From contig CAWJXS010000008.1 of the NCBI GenBank assembly GCA_963846885.1, positions 106,893 to 170,892 on the forward strand: a DNA stretch of 64,000 nt, written 5' to 3'. The notes under the pieces were generated by a model. The model saw only the letters and a program-made list of their open reading frames with translations. It was not told where the DNA came from and ran no database searches. This DNA comes from RPQJ01 sp963846885 (lineage in GTDB: Bacteria > Pseudomonadota > Gammaproteobacteria > Steroidobacterales > Steroidobacteraceae). Positions 28,346 through 39,800 of the stretch are shown piece after piece; position 1 is the first letter of the stretch, and every line of letters starts with the position of its first letter. The position numbers and the translations under genes are program-made.

Positions 28346-28433
28346 TGGTGCCGGGAGAGGGAATCGAACCCTCACGAGTGATTAGCTCGCCGGATTTTGA
28401 GTCCGGTGCGTCTACCAGTTCCGCCATCCCGGC
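28346..28433 (-). tRNA. tRNA-Leu (anticodon CAA), with encoded CCA
   Basis: Read on the minus strand, the 88-nt gene starts GCCGGGAT and ends CCCGGCACCA, giving a 7-bp acceptor stem and an encoded CCA end. The anticodon loop is CTCAAAA between CCGGA and TCCGG, so the anticodon is CAA (reads UUG). A long variable arm and the T-arm GGTTCGATTCC are present, as expected for a class II leucine tRNA. Confidence 0.96.
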
Positions 28434-28630
28434 GCGGGGGGTGCGCAGCTTACCCGATCGCGGGGGGCGGGGTGGAAAAGATCGAATTATCAGTTCGTTA
28501 CGTAAGACCCGACCGCACTGGGAGCAGTTCCCGGTGCGCCCGGACGGAACTCGGTAAGCTAAGCGAGGTCAGAAGGCCCGTGTCGCCCCGGAGCGGCAGA
28601 CCCCCTTTTTTGCCTGGAGGCCGCCCCGGC

Positions 28631-29365
28631 ATGCGATACGCCCTGTTTCCCTCGCTGGCGCTGGCTGTGCTTGCAGCCGCCGGCGCACCCGGGACGGCCG
28701 CAGCGGCCAGCCCCGCGCCGCGCCTCGCAGAAACGCTCGTGGCGGCGGCCCCCGCAGCCGACCCCAAAGTGCTCACGCTCGCCGCCCGTGCCGCTGAATG
28801 TGCGCGCAAGCAGGGTGTGCTGGACGGCATGCGCCACCTCGCGGTCATCGACTATTCCCTGCCTTCAACCAAGCCCCGCCTGTGGGTGTTCGACCTGGAA
28901 CGCGGCAAGCTGATGTTCCAGGAACTGGTCGCGCACGGTCGCAATACCGGTGAGGCCCGCTCCGAACGGTTCTCGAACATCGAGGGCAGCCACATGTCGA
29001 GCATCGGGCTCTACAAGACGCTGCAGCCGTATTACGGCAGCAATGGCTATTCATTGCGGCTGAGCGGGCTCGATCCGGGCTTCAACGACAACGCGCTGGC
29101 CCGCGCCATCGTCATGCACGGCGCGCCGTACGTGAGCGCGGCGATCGCGGAGCGTCTGGGCCGTCTCGGGCGCAGTTGGGGTTGTCCCGCAGTCCGTCCC
29201 GAAGTGGCGCGCACGGTCATCGACACGCTGAAGGGCGGGGCATTGCTGTTCGCTTATTACCCCGACAGCAAGTGGCTGGCCGAGTCACCGTATTTCCAGT
29301 GCGACAAGCCGCAGGCGAGCCGCACCACCATCGCGACGGCAGCAAAGCCAGTGAAAACTGGCTGA
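28631..29365 (+). CDS. Murein L,D-transpeptidase catalytic-domain family protein (YkuD_2 type)
   Basis: A 244-residue exported protein. The signal peptide is MRYALFPSLALAVLAAAGAP with cleavage near AAAA (about residue 25). The body matches the murein L,D-transpeptidase catalytic domain family: LWVFDLERGKLMFQELVAHG, then NIEGSHMSSIGLYKT, the His of IVMHGAPYVS and the nucleophile Cys in GRSWGCPAVRP (about residue 187). Such proteins form or trim 3-3 crosslinks in peptidoglycan or attach proteins to it; several family members lack proven activity. The start at 28631 is preceded by GGAGG. It lies between the divergent tRNA-Leu and queA. Confidence 0.88.
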   Translation: MRYALFPSLALAVLAAAGAPGTAAAASPAPRLAETLVAAAPAADPKVLTLAARAAECARKQGVLDGMRHLAVIDYSLPSTKPRLWVFDLERGKLMFQELVAHGRNTGEARSERFSNIEGSHMSSIGLYKTLQPYYGSNGYSLRLSGLDPGFNDNALARAIVMHGAPYVSAAIAERLGRLGRSWGCPAVRPEVARTVIDTLKGGALLFAYYPDSKWLAESPYFQCDKPQASRTTIATAAKPVKTG

Positions 29366-29433
29366 CCGCATCGGCCGCACTGCCGTCGCCCCCGGCAGCA
29401 AGCTCGGTCCCCTCTGCTAGCATGCGCGCCCTG

Positions 29434-30489
29434 ATGCGGCGCACCGACTTCCATTTCGACCTGCCCGACGAGCTGATCGCCCGCCATCCGTCCCCCGCGC
29501 GCAGCGGCAGCCGGCTGTTGCACCTGGTGGGTGGCACGGGTGCGCTGGCGGATCGCCAGTTCGTCGACCTGCCAGCACTTTTGCGCGCCGGCGACCTGCT
29601 GGTCTTCAACGACACGCGAGTGATCCCGGCGCGCCTGCATGGCATCAAGCGCGCAAGCGGCGGCAAGGTCGAAGTCATGCTCGAGCGTCTGACCGGTCCG
29701 CGCACGGCACTCGTGCAACTGCGTGCGAGCAAGCCGTCGCGACCCGGCGCGGTGATTGACCTGGGGTTGGCTGACACAGCCACAGTCGTGGCGCGCGAGG
29801 ATGATTTCTGGCGCGTCGAGTTCAGCAGCGATGCGCACGAGATCTTCGAGCGGCTCGGCGAAATGCCGTTGCCACCCTATGTCGAGCGCGCCGCTGAAGC
29901 CGCCGACCGCGAGCGCTACCAGACGGTGTACGCCCGCGAGCCCGGTGCTGTCGCAGCGCCCACGGCAGGCCTGCATTTCGACGACGAGCTGCTGCAGGCG
30001 TGCCGTGCGGCGGAGGTGGAGTTCGCCTACGTCACGCTGCACGTCGGAGCAGGGACGTTCCAGCCCGTGCGGGTCGACGACATCGCCCAGCACCGGATGC
30101 ATGCCGAGTTGTGCGTGGTGCCGCAAGCCACGTGCGCCGCCGTTGCCGCGACGCAAGCGCGTGGCGGCCGTGTCATCGCAGTGGGCACCACGGCAGTGAG
30201 GGCGCTGGAAAGCGCGGCTGCCGCCACGGGTTCGCCCGAGCCCTATGTGGACGAGACACGGCTCTTCATCACGCCCGGCAAGCGTTTCAACGTGATCGAC
30301 GCAATGGTCACCAACTTTCACCTGCCGGAATCCACGCTGCTCATGCTGGTGAGCGCCTTTGCCGGGCGCGAGCACGTGCTCGCCGCCTATCGTCACGCAG
30401 TGGCGCACAACTACCGGTTCTTCAGCTACGGTGACGCCATGTTCATCGAGCCGGCCCCGGACGCGCTCGCGCGGGGGAACCACAAGTGA
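29434..30489 (+). CDS. queA: S-adenosylmethionine:tRNA ribosyltransferase-isomerase
   Basis: A 351-residue enzyme that moves the ribosyl part of SAM to 7-aminomethyl-7-deazaguanine in tRNA, the penultimate step of queuosine synthesis. The start MRRTDFHFDLPDELIARHP at 29434 matches the QueA N-terminus. Other conserved stretches are LLVFNDTRVIPARLHG, PTAGLHFDDELL, YVTLHVGAGTFQPVR and the C-terminal FSYGDAMFIE. An ATG four codons earlier is possible but less typical. Its last four bases overlap the GTG start of tgt, indicating translational coupling. Confidence 0.97.
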   Translation: MRRTDFHFDLPDELIARHPSPARSGSRLLHLVGGTGALADRQFVDLPALLRAGDLLVFNDTRVIPARLHGIKRASGGKVEVMLERLTGPRTALVQLRASKPSRPGAVIDLGLADTATVVAREDDFWRVEFSSDAHEIFERLGEMPLPPYVERAAEAADRERYQTVYAREPGAVAAPTAGLHFDDELLQACRAAEVEFAYVTLHVGAGTFQPVRVDDIAQHRMHAELCVVPQATCAAVAATQARGGRVIAVGTTAVRALESAAAATGSPEPYVDETRLFITPGKRFNVIDAMVTNFHLPESTLLMLVSAFAGREHVLAAYRHAVAHNYRFFSYGDAMFIEPAPDALARGNHK

Positions 30490-31625
30490 GATTCGAATTG
30501 CTGGGCACCGGGGGAGCTGCGCGCCGCGGGCGTCTGCACCTCAACCACGGAGTCGTCGAGACGCCGGTGTTCATGCCGGTCGGTACCTACGGCACGGTCA
30601 AGGCGATGACCCCCGAGGAGCTCACCGGCCTGGGCGCACAGATCGTTCTCGGCAACACTTTTCACCTGATGCTGCGGCCCGGTGCGGATGTCATCCGCGC
30701 CCACGGCGGCCTGCACGGCTTCATGCACTGGAACGGCCCGATCCTGACCGATTCCGGCGGGTTCCAGGTCTTCAGCCTGGCCGAACTGCGCAAGCTCACC
30801 GAGGCGGGTGTGAATTTCCGCTCGCCCGTGAACGGCGACGCCGTGTTCCTGAGCCCCGAAATCTCGATGCAGATGCAGGCGGCCCTGAACTCCGACATCG
30901 TCATGGCATTCGACGAATGCCCGCCTTACCCGGCGACCGAGGAGCAGGCGCGCACGTCGATGGAGCTGTCGATGCGGTGGGCGCGGCGCAGTCGTGAGGA
31001 ATTCGCGCGGCTTGCCAATCCCAATGCGCTGTTCGGCATCGTGCAGGGCGGTACGTACCTGCACCTGCGGCAGGAGTCGCTCGGCAAGCTCACGGAGATC
31101 GGGTTCGACGGCTACGCCGTGGGCGGACTCGCGGTGGGCGAGCCGGCGGCCGAGCGCAATGCAGTGCTCGAGGCCCTCGAGCCCGTCCTGCCGCGCGACC
31201 GGCCGCGGTACCTGATGGGCGTGGGAACGCCTGCCGACATCGTCCAGGCCGTGGCCCGCGGGGTCGACATGTTCGACTGCGTGATGCCCACCCGCAACGC
31301 CCGGAACGGGCACCTGTTCACGTCGCAGGGGGTGGTCAAGATCCGCAACGCGGGGCACCAGGCCGACACTTCGCCGCTCGACCCGGCCTGTGCCTGTTAC
31401 ACCTGCCGCAACTACAGCCGTGCGTACCTGCGCCATCTGGACCGCTGCAACGAGATCCTGGGCGCCAGGCTCAATTCCATCCACAACCTGCACTATTACC
31501 TGGCCTTGATGGCCCGGATCCGGGCTGCCCTGGACGCCGGCGCTTTTGACCGCTTCCTGGCCGATTTCCTCGCCAGCCCCGAGGCGGGTACCGAGGCCAG
31601 GCGGGCGGTCACTGGGGGCGGGTAA
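30486..31625 (+). CDS. tgt: Queuine tRNA-ribosyltransferase
   Basis: A 379-residue TIM-barrel enzyme that exchanges guanine 34 of GUN-anticodon tRNAs for preQ1. Visible features are the nucleophile Asp region (DCVMPTRNARNGHLFT), catalytic DSGGFQVFSL, GGLAVGEP in substrate binding, and the zinc site CACYTCRNYSRAYLRHL (three Cys, with His further on). It starts with GTG overlapping the queA stop (GTGA), so it is the second gene of a queA-tgt-yajC-secD-secF set, the usual gammaproteobacterial order. Confidence 0.97.
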   Translation: MRFELLGTGGAARRGRLHLNHGVVETPVFMPVGTYGTVKAMTPEELTGLGAQIVLGNTFHLMLRPGADVIRAHGGLHGFMHWNGPILTDSGGFQVFSLAELRKLTEAGVNFRSPVNGDAVFLSPEISMQMQAALNSDIVMAFDECPPYPATEEQARTSMELSMRWARRSREEFARLANPNALFGIVQGGTYLHLRQESLGKLTEIGFDGYAVGGLAVGEPAAERNAVLEALEPVLPRDRPRYLMGVGTPADIVQAVARGVDMFDCVMPTRNARNGHLFTSQGVVKIRNAGHQADTSPLDPACACYTCRNYSRAYLRHLDRCNEILGARLNSIHNLHYYLALMARIRAALDAGAFDRFLADFLASPEAGTEARRAVTGGG

Positions 31626-31659
31626 CCCGCGATGGCCGCCAACCCGGCCCACCCTCGGG

Positions 31660-31665
31660 TATAAT
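31660..31665 (+). promoter_or_regulatory. Candidate -10 element (TATAAT) before yajC
   Basis: A perfect TATAAT with flanks GGG and CGGCG lies 34 bp after tgt. The same GGGTAYAMT-plus-GC-rich arrangement is seen before ndk (45831) and guaB (57949). No good -35 hexamer was found, so yajC-secDF may also be read from queA-tgt. Confidence 0.45.
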
Positions 31666-31720
31666 CGGCGGTCAATTTTCACGACGTGACCCCTCTGTCG
31701 AGGGGCGACAGGAGTTATCG

Positions 31721-32050
31721 ATGGACTGGTTGATTGCGAGCGCCCACGCGCAGGCGGCCACGGGTGGCCAGCCGAACGCGCTGCTGCAGATGCTGCCGCT
31801 GCTGCTGATTTTCGTCGTCTTCTACTTCCTGCTGATCCGGCCGCAGGCCAAGCGGGCGAAGGAGCACAAGGCCATGGTGGCCGCGCTCGGCGTGGGCGAC
31901 GAAGTCGTCACGGCCGGCGGCATCCTCGGCAAGGTCACGGAGACCGCCGACCAGTTCCTCACCCTCGAAATCGCGCAGGGCGTGCAGGTCAAGATCCAGC
32001 GCCACACCGTCACCAGCGTGCTGCCCAAGGGCACCCTGAAGAGCGCCTGA
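31721..32050 (+). CDS. yajC: Preprotein translocase subunit YajC
   Basis: A 109-residue single-span inner-membrane protein that associates with SecDF. The membrane segment is about residues 22-42 (LLQMLPLLLIFVVFYFLLI) and is followed by the family motif RPQAKRAKEHKAM. The C-terminal domain (GDEVVTAGGILGKVTE) is small and basic. AGGAG precedes the ATG at good spacing. It lies 22 bp upstream of secD. Confidence 0.95.
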   Translation: MDWLIASAHAQAATGGQPNALLQMLPLLLIFVVFYFLLIRPQAKRAKEHKAMVAALGVGDEVVTAGGILGKVTETADQFLTLEIAQGVQVKIQRHTVTSVLPKGTLKSA

Positions 32051-32072
32051 ACAGCACCTCCGGAGTCCGCGC

Positions 32073-33942
<1,870 letters not shown>

Positions 33943-33944
33943 TC

Positions 33945-34881
33945 ATGGAATTTTTCCACAAGAAGACCAACTACCCCTTCATGGCCACCCGCAAGGCGTG
34001 GTACGCGGTGTCGGCGGTGATGATCCTGGGTTCGCTGCTGGCCCTGGGGCTGCGCGGCGATCAACTTCGGCATCGACTTCACCGGCGGCGTCGTGCTCGA
34101 GATGTCATTCCCGCAGGCCGCCAACCTCGAGCAGGTGCGCAGCTCGCTCGAGCGCGAAGGCTTCGGCGACGCAGTCGTGCAGAGCTTCGGCACGCCGCGC
34201 GACGTGCTGGTCCGCATGCTCCCCGAGGAAGGCGTCGACAACAACGTGCTCGGGCGCAAGGTGCTGGCGGCGATCCAGGCGGACAACCCGGGCGTCGAAC
34301 TGCGCCGCACCGAAGTCGTCGGCGGCCAGGTGGGCTCGGAACTCGCCGAGAAGGGCGCGCTTGCCGTGCTGTTTACCTTCTTCTTCATCCTGCTGTACGT
34401 GTGGATGCGCTTCCAGTGGAAGCTGGGCGTCGGCGCCATCGTCGCGGCGCTGCACGATCCCATCATCATCCTGGGGTTCTTCGCGGTCACGCAGATGACG
34501 TTCGACCTGCCCGCGCTGGCGGCGATCCTCGCGGTCATCGGTTATTCGCTGAACGACACCGTCGTCGTGTTCGACCGGATCCGCGAGCGGTTCCTCTCGC
34601 TGCGCAAGGCGACGTCCGAGCAGGTGCTGGACGCCTCGATCAACGAGACCCTGTCGCGCACGATCATGACCAGTCTTACTACCATGCTGACGGTGCTGGC
34701 CCTGCTGTTCTTCGGCGGCGAGATCCTGCGCGGCTTCTCGACCGCGCTGACGATCGGCATCGTGATCGGCACGTACTCCTCCATCTACATCGCCAGCGCG
34801 CTCGCGCTCGACCTCAAGCTTTCTGCGCGGGACCTGTTGCCGGTGCAGAAGGAAACCGACGCCGTCGACGACATGCCCTGA
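33945..34881 (+). CDS. secF: Protein translocase subunit SecF, interrupted by one frameshift
   Basis: The partner of SecD. The ATG at 33945 begins MEFFHKKTNYPFMATRKAWY, and TM1 follows (VSAVMILGSLLALGL). At about 34059 the frame must change: reading GGC-ATC-AAC instead of GGC-GAT-CAA restores RGINFGIDFTGGVVLEM, the hallmark D1 motif of SecF. After that the frame is normal: VGGQVGSELAEKGALAVL, GYSLNDTVVVFDRIRERF and the last TM pair. The corrected length is about 311 residues, normal for SecF. The needed change is removal of one G. This is the second single-base shift in the operon, so an assembly or base-calling problem is likely. Confidence 0.9.
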
Positions 34882-34931
34882 TGGGCATGGCGTCGTCGCC
34901 GGTTCCTTTGCGTCGCTAGCGGCAGCCAGCT

Positions 34932-35903
34932 GTGATCGAACTGGTCTGGGTCTGCTTCATCGCGCTGTTCCTCGGGCTGCTGTTCCTCGACCTGAGCGTA
35001 CTGCACCGCGAGTCGGCCGAGCTCTCGGTCAAGCAGGCGCTGTTCTGGACCGGCGTCTGGGTGACCGTCGCGATGTCGTTCGCCGCGGTCATCTACGGCC
35101 TGTACGAATACCGCTGGCTGGGTTTCGAGCCGGGGCAGGGCGTGACCGATGGCACCGACGCCGTCGTGCAGTACGTGACGGGCTACCTGCTCGAGTGGTC
35201 GCTCTCCGTCGACAACATTTTCGTGATCGCGCTGATCTTCTCGTACCTGAAGATCCCCACCCAGTACCAGTACCGCGTCCTGTTCTGGGGCATCGTGGGC
35301 GCCATCGTCCTGCGTGGCATGATGATCGCGGCCGGCACCACGCTGCTGCAGCGCTTCGACTGGATGTTCTACGTCTTCGGCGCGATCCTCCTGCTCTCCG
35401 CGCTGCGCATGCTGCGCAGCGGAGAAGAGGTTCACGACGTCGGCAACAGTTTCCCGGCCCGGCTCGTGCGGCGATTCGTGCCGGTGACGCCCGAACTCGA
35501 GCGGGCGCGTTTCTTCGTGCGCCGCGAGGGCCGGCTGTTCGCGACGCCGCTGTTCGTGGCCCTCGTCATGGTCGAGCTCACGGACGTGGTCTTCGCGGTG
35601 GATTCGATTCCTGCCATCCTCGCCGTGACCCGCGATCCGTTCCTGGTGTTCTCCTCGAACGCCTTCGCGATCCTTGGCCTGCGGTCGCTGTATTTCGCGG
35701 TGGCCGGCCTGATGGCCATGTTCCGCTACCTGCGCTACAGCCTGGTGCTGATCCTCGCCTTCGTCGGCATGAAGATGCTGCTGGTGTCGCATTACCACGT
35801 GCCGAACCTGGTCTCGCTCGGCATCATCCTCGGCACGCTTGCGGCGGGAATACTGGCGTCGATCATCGCCACGCGCCGTGATAATCGCATCCACGGCGGA
35901 TGA
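34932..35903 (+). CDS. TerC/Alx family integral membrane protein
   Basis: A 323-residue protein with about nine hydrophobic segments, of the TerC/Alx family, whose members act in metal-ion homeostasis (Alx and MntP-linked manganese handling) or tellurite resistance. Conserved acidic membrane motifs are present: YLLEWSLSVDNIFVIALIF (about residues 83-101) and VMVELTDVVFAVDSIPAILAV (about 215-235). It starts with GTG at 34932, 50 bp after secF, and could be read from that operon. Alx-type leaders often carry a manganese riboswitch, but the gap here is too short for one. Transport substrate unknown. Confidence 0.9.
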   Translation: MIELVWVCFIALFLGLLFLDLSVLHRESAELSVKQALFWTGVWVTVAMSFAAVIYGLYEYRWLGFEPGQGVTDGTDAVVQYVTGYLLEWSLSVDNIFVIALIFSYLKIPTQYQYRVLFWGIVGAIVLRGMMIAAGTTLLQRFDWMFYVFGAILLLSALRMLRSGEEVHDVGNSFPARLVRRFVPVTPELERARFFVRREGRLFATPLFVALVMVELTDVVFAVDSIPAILAVTRDPFLVFSSNAFAILGLRSLYFAVAGLMAMFRYLRYSLVLILAFVGMKMLLVSHYHVPNLVSLGIILGTLAAGILASIIATRRDNRIHGG

Positions 35904-35997
35904 GTTCCTGCACATTTGGCTTGTCTTTGCGTCCGGGAAAACATTTCCTAGCGTTTGGCTGCGGGTCGCTTGTCCGCAGCGAACATAAGAGAATCCA

Positions 35998-36843
35998 ATG
36001 AATGTGCCGAAGAAGATCCTGGTCGTCGACGACGATCCAGCTGCACGCGCCTACGTCGAGGAGGTGCTCTCCGACGTCGGCTTCGTCTGCGTGGCCGTCG
36101 AATCCGGGCGCGCAGCGCTCGCCCAGATCGAAGTGGATCGCGACATTGCCGTGGTCGTCTCTGATCTGGTGATGCCCGGCCTCGATGGCGTGCGTCTCGG
36201 GCGGTTCATTCGCGAGCGCTTTCCCGACCGCACCTGGCTGCAGGTGATGTTCATCACCGCGCATGCAGAACTCGAACTGGCGGTGAGCGCCCTGCGCCTC
36301 GGCGCGGTCGACTACCTGATCAAGCCGGTCGCCCCGGACGAACTCGTGGTGTCGGTGAGCCGTGCCCTTGCCGCGAGCCGCGCGATCATGCGCAACACTC
36401 CTGCTGCGCCGCCTCCGGTCGCCGCGGCACCGGAAGCGGGGGCCGCCGGCGTCGCGCCCCTGGTGCCTGTCGCAACGTCGTCGAATGCCGAGGCGATGGC
36501 ACGCTCGGCACTCGATTACCTGGCTGCCCTGCGGCGCATGCGGCGCGAGAGCGGGCTGCTGTCCGAACTCGACGAGCCCTCCTGGACGATCCTGCTCGAG
36601 GTCTACCGCGCCGACATCACCGGGCGACGGCTTTCCGTCTCGAAACTCTGCGCGCTGGACGAAGCGTCGCAGACCACGGCGTGGCGCCGTATCCGTTCGA
36701 TGGAAGAAAGCGGCCTGCTGCTGCGTGAACAGGATCCGTTCGACGCCAGGCGCTCGTTCGTCACGCTCACCGAGCCGACGTCGCGTGCGATGGCGGACTT
36801 CATCGCGCGTGCCGATGGGCTCGTGAGTGGCAAGCAGGACTGA
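35998..36843 (+). CDS. Response regulator with MarR-like winged-helix output domain
   Basis: A 281-residue protein. The receiver domain spans about residues 6-125, with the acidic pocket DDD (11-13), phospho-acceptor Asp56 in VVVSDLVMPG, Thr in FITAHAE and the conserved Lys in YLIKPVAP. After a Pro/Ala-rich linker (about 138-160), the C-terminal 105 residues form a winged-helix region (RRLSVSKLCALDEASQTTAWRRIRSMEESGLLLREQDPFDARRSFVTLT). That layout looks like MarR-type DNA-binding domains rather than OmpR, NarL or NtrC outputs. It lies 42 bp before a hybrid histidine kinase, its probable partner. Target genes unknown. Confidence 0.88.
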   Translation: MNVPKKILVVDDDPAARAYVEEVLSDVGFVCVAVESGRAALAQIEVDRDIAVVVSDLVMPGLDGVRLGRFIRERFPDRTWLQVMFITAHAELELAVSALRLGAVDYLIKPVAPDELVVSVSRALAASRAIMRNTPAAPPPVAAAPEAGAAGVAPLVPVATSSNAEAMARSALDYLAALRRMRRESGLLSELDEPSWTILLEVYRADITGRRLSVSKLCALDEASQTTAWRRIRSMEESGLLLREQDPFDARRSFVTLTEPTSRAMADFIARADGLVSGKQD

Positions 36844-36885
36844 CACGACCCACGCCTCGGGGCGGCAGCTGGCGAGTGCAGGGGC

Positions 36886-39800
36886 ATGCGGGCCTTGAGG
36901 CACCACCTGATGCGCGGCCTGCAGGCGGGCGCGTGGGTGCAGCTGGCGGTAGCGATCGCGGCGGCCGTGCTGCTGTTGCGCTTTCCGCTGCAGATCTTCC
37001 CGGTCCAAGACCTTTCCATCGCCGCAATGCCAGTGCTGGTCGTGGCCCTGCTGGCGGGTCCGCTGGCGGGCCTGCTCGCCGCAGTGGCCACTGCCGTTGC
37101 CGCCACTGTCATGGGATCGGCCACGACGCCGCTCGGCCTGCTGCTGTTGTCGGCGCCGGTCCTCGGACTCGCGCATGCACGGCTCGCCCACCCGGCCTAT
37201 GGCTGTTTCATCGTCCCCATCGTGACGTCGGCCGTGGGCGCGTTGCTCGGCGATCCAGCGGTCGACCGCCTGCAACTGGCGACCGTCGGGGTACTGCAGA
37301 GCTCGATCAACGTGATCCTTGCCTTCGGCGTCGCGTTGCTGGTCTCGTCGCGCCGACCGTATCGTCACGGCGGGTGGGCGGGCCGTCCGCTGACGCATCG
37401 GCTCTTCGTCATCCTCGCGACCGTAGCCACGTTGCTGACGGCAGGCCTGGGATTGCTCTCCATGATCGCGCTGCAGGAACGGCAGGTCGCCACGACCTTG
37501 TCGAACGTGCACCTGCTGGCGCAGGAGATCGCCGAGTCGACCCAGGTGCAGCTGCGGGCGCAGAGCCGCAGCCTGGCCGCGTTCGGTCGCTCGCTCGCGC
37601 AGTCCGACCTGTCGGGCGAGAACGATGAACTGACGCGCCGAATCGAGGCCTACACCACCGGTCAGGCCGAGCTGCTCACGGTGCTGCTGGCGCGGGCCGA
37701 TGGCGTCGTGATCGCCGCTGCTGCCACGCGCCCGACACTCGACGCGCGTGCAGTGCTCGGCGACAACGTGAGCGACCGTGAATATTTCACGGGCGCGGTA
37801 CGGCAGGGCGCGCCCTACGTGACCGACACGTTCCGCGGGCGGGGTTTCGGTTCTGACATCATCGTGGCCGTCAGCGCGCCGATCTACCAGGACCGCGTCC
37901 TCGCCGGGGTCATCGAAGGCTCGCTGAACCTGGTGCATGTCGCGCAGGTGCTCGACTCGGCGAGCTCGCGACGCGGTCTCGACATCGTCCTGGTCGATCG
38001 CGGGAATCGCGTGGTGGCAGCGCGCGGTTCGCATGCCGTCGAGGTCGGTGCGGTGTACCAGCCGGCGAGCCCGTCGTACTACCGCAGTGACCTGCCGCAG
38101 ATGCAGGTGCGCCAGCTCAGCCCCAACGCGCAACTGGCGGCCTGGGCGCGACTGGAACCGTATGGCTGGACGGTCCACGTCGCGCAGTCGGTGGCCACGC
38201 TGTTGCCCATGTTCGAGCGGCAGTTCCAGTCAGTGGTGCGCGACATGGCCGTCGCGCTGCTCATCGTCTTTGCAATGTCGATCCTGTTCGCCGGCTTGCT
38301 GGCGCAACCGCTCGGACAGTTCGCCGCGGCGCTGACAAGCGATGGCGCATCGGGTCCTGGCAGCCTGCTGCAGGCCGTCCGGGCTGCGCCGAGCGAGATC
38401 CGGCGCTTTGCCCTGGCGTTGGTGCGGGCGCAGCGTCGGCAGCGCCGCAGCCTGGCGCGCCAGCAGCAACTGGTCGCCGACAAGGATCGTCTCAACCGCG
38501 AGTTGCAGGAACTGAACGTCGCGCTGGACGAGAAGGTCGAGCGGCGCACGGCTGTGCTGGCTGAACGCGAACAGCAGTTGCGCGCCAGCGAGACGCGTTG
38601 GCGCACCATGGCCGAGATCGCGCCCGACGCCGTGGTCGTGATCGATGACTCGAACACCGTCCAGTTCGCCAACACTGCCATGGTGCAGCTCACGCAGTTC
38701 ACGGCGGAAGAGCTGGTCGGGCAGCCGCTCGAGTCCATCGTTCCCGAGCGGCTGCGGCGCGGCCACGCCAACGGCTTGCGTCGCTACCTCGACACGGGCG
38801 TGCCCAAGCTGAACTGGCGGTCGACCGAGGCGCTGGTGCAGTCCAAGGACGGCAGGGAAACCCCAGTCGAGATCGCTTTCGGTGAATACACGCTGGAGGG
38901 CCGGCATTTCTTTGCCGGGTACCTGCGCGACATCACGGCGCGCAAGCAGCACGAAGCCGAAGTGATCCGCGCGCGCGACCTGGCCGAGGCGGCAAACCAT
39001 TCGAAGGATTCTTTCCTGGCGACGATGAGCCACGAGATCCGCACGCCGCTGCACGGCCTCATCGGCACGCTCGACCTCATGTCGCGCGACGACCTCGACG
39101 AGTCCACGGCCTTCCGTCTCAGCATCGCGCGCAATTCCGCCCGTTCGCTGCTGCAGATCGCGAACGACGTCCTCGACCTGAGCGGCATCGAGGCCGGGCG
39201 CGTGCGCATCGAGCGGATCGCGTTCGACCTGCGCGACCTGGTGGCGGCCGTGTGCACCTCGTTCGAGCCCGGCGCCCGCGAGAAAGGACTCCAGCTCGAG
39301 CACTCCATTGCCGGGGACGTGCCCGGCTGGGTCGAAGGCGACCCGCTGCGGCTGCGGCAGGTCATCACCAACCTGGTCAACAACGCGCTCAAGTTCACGC
39401 CGCAAGGTCGCGTCGAGCTCAGCGTGCGCCGGGGCCAGGGGGATGCGGTCGTTTTCGAGGTCAGCGACACGGGCATCGGCGTCCCCCACGACAAGCGCGA
39501 GTACATCTTCGAGCGGTTCGCGCAGGCTGAAGACGAACGCACGCGCCGGTTCGGCGGCGCGGGGCTCGGCCTCGCGATCAGTCGACTGCTCGCGCGTGCG
39601 ATGGGCGGCGAACTTTCGCTCGCGGCCACGGGGCCGTCGGGCTCCACGTTCCTGCTGACGCTGCCGCTGCCCCCTTCGAACGCGTCCCGCGAGCGCGACT
39701 CCTCGTCGGTGACGATCCAGCGCTTGACGCTCGCGCCGGGGCAGGCAACGCGAGTGCTGGTCGTCGACGACAATCCCGCGAATCGATACGTGGTCGAGGC

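Noticed and set aside
34882..34931. Manganese riboswitch ahead of the TerC gene
   Set aside because: The 50-bp gap is too short for a yybP-ykoY riboswitch, and no matching structure is seen.
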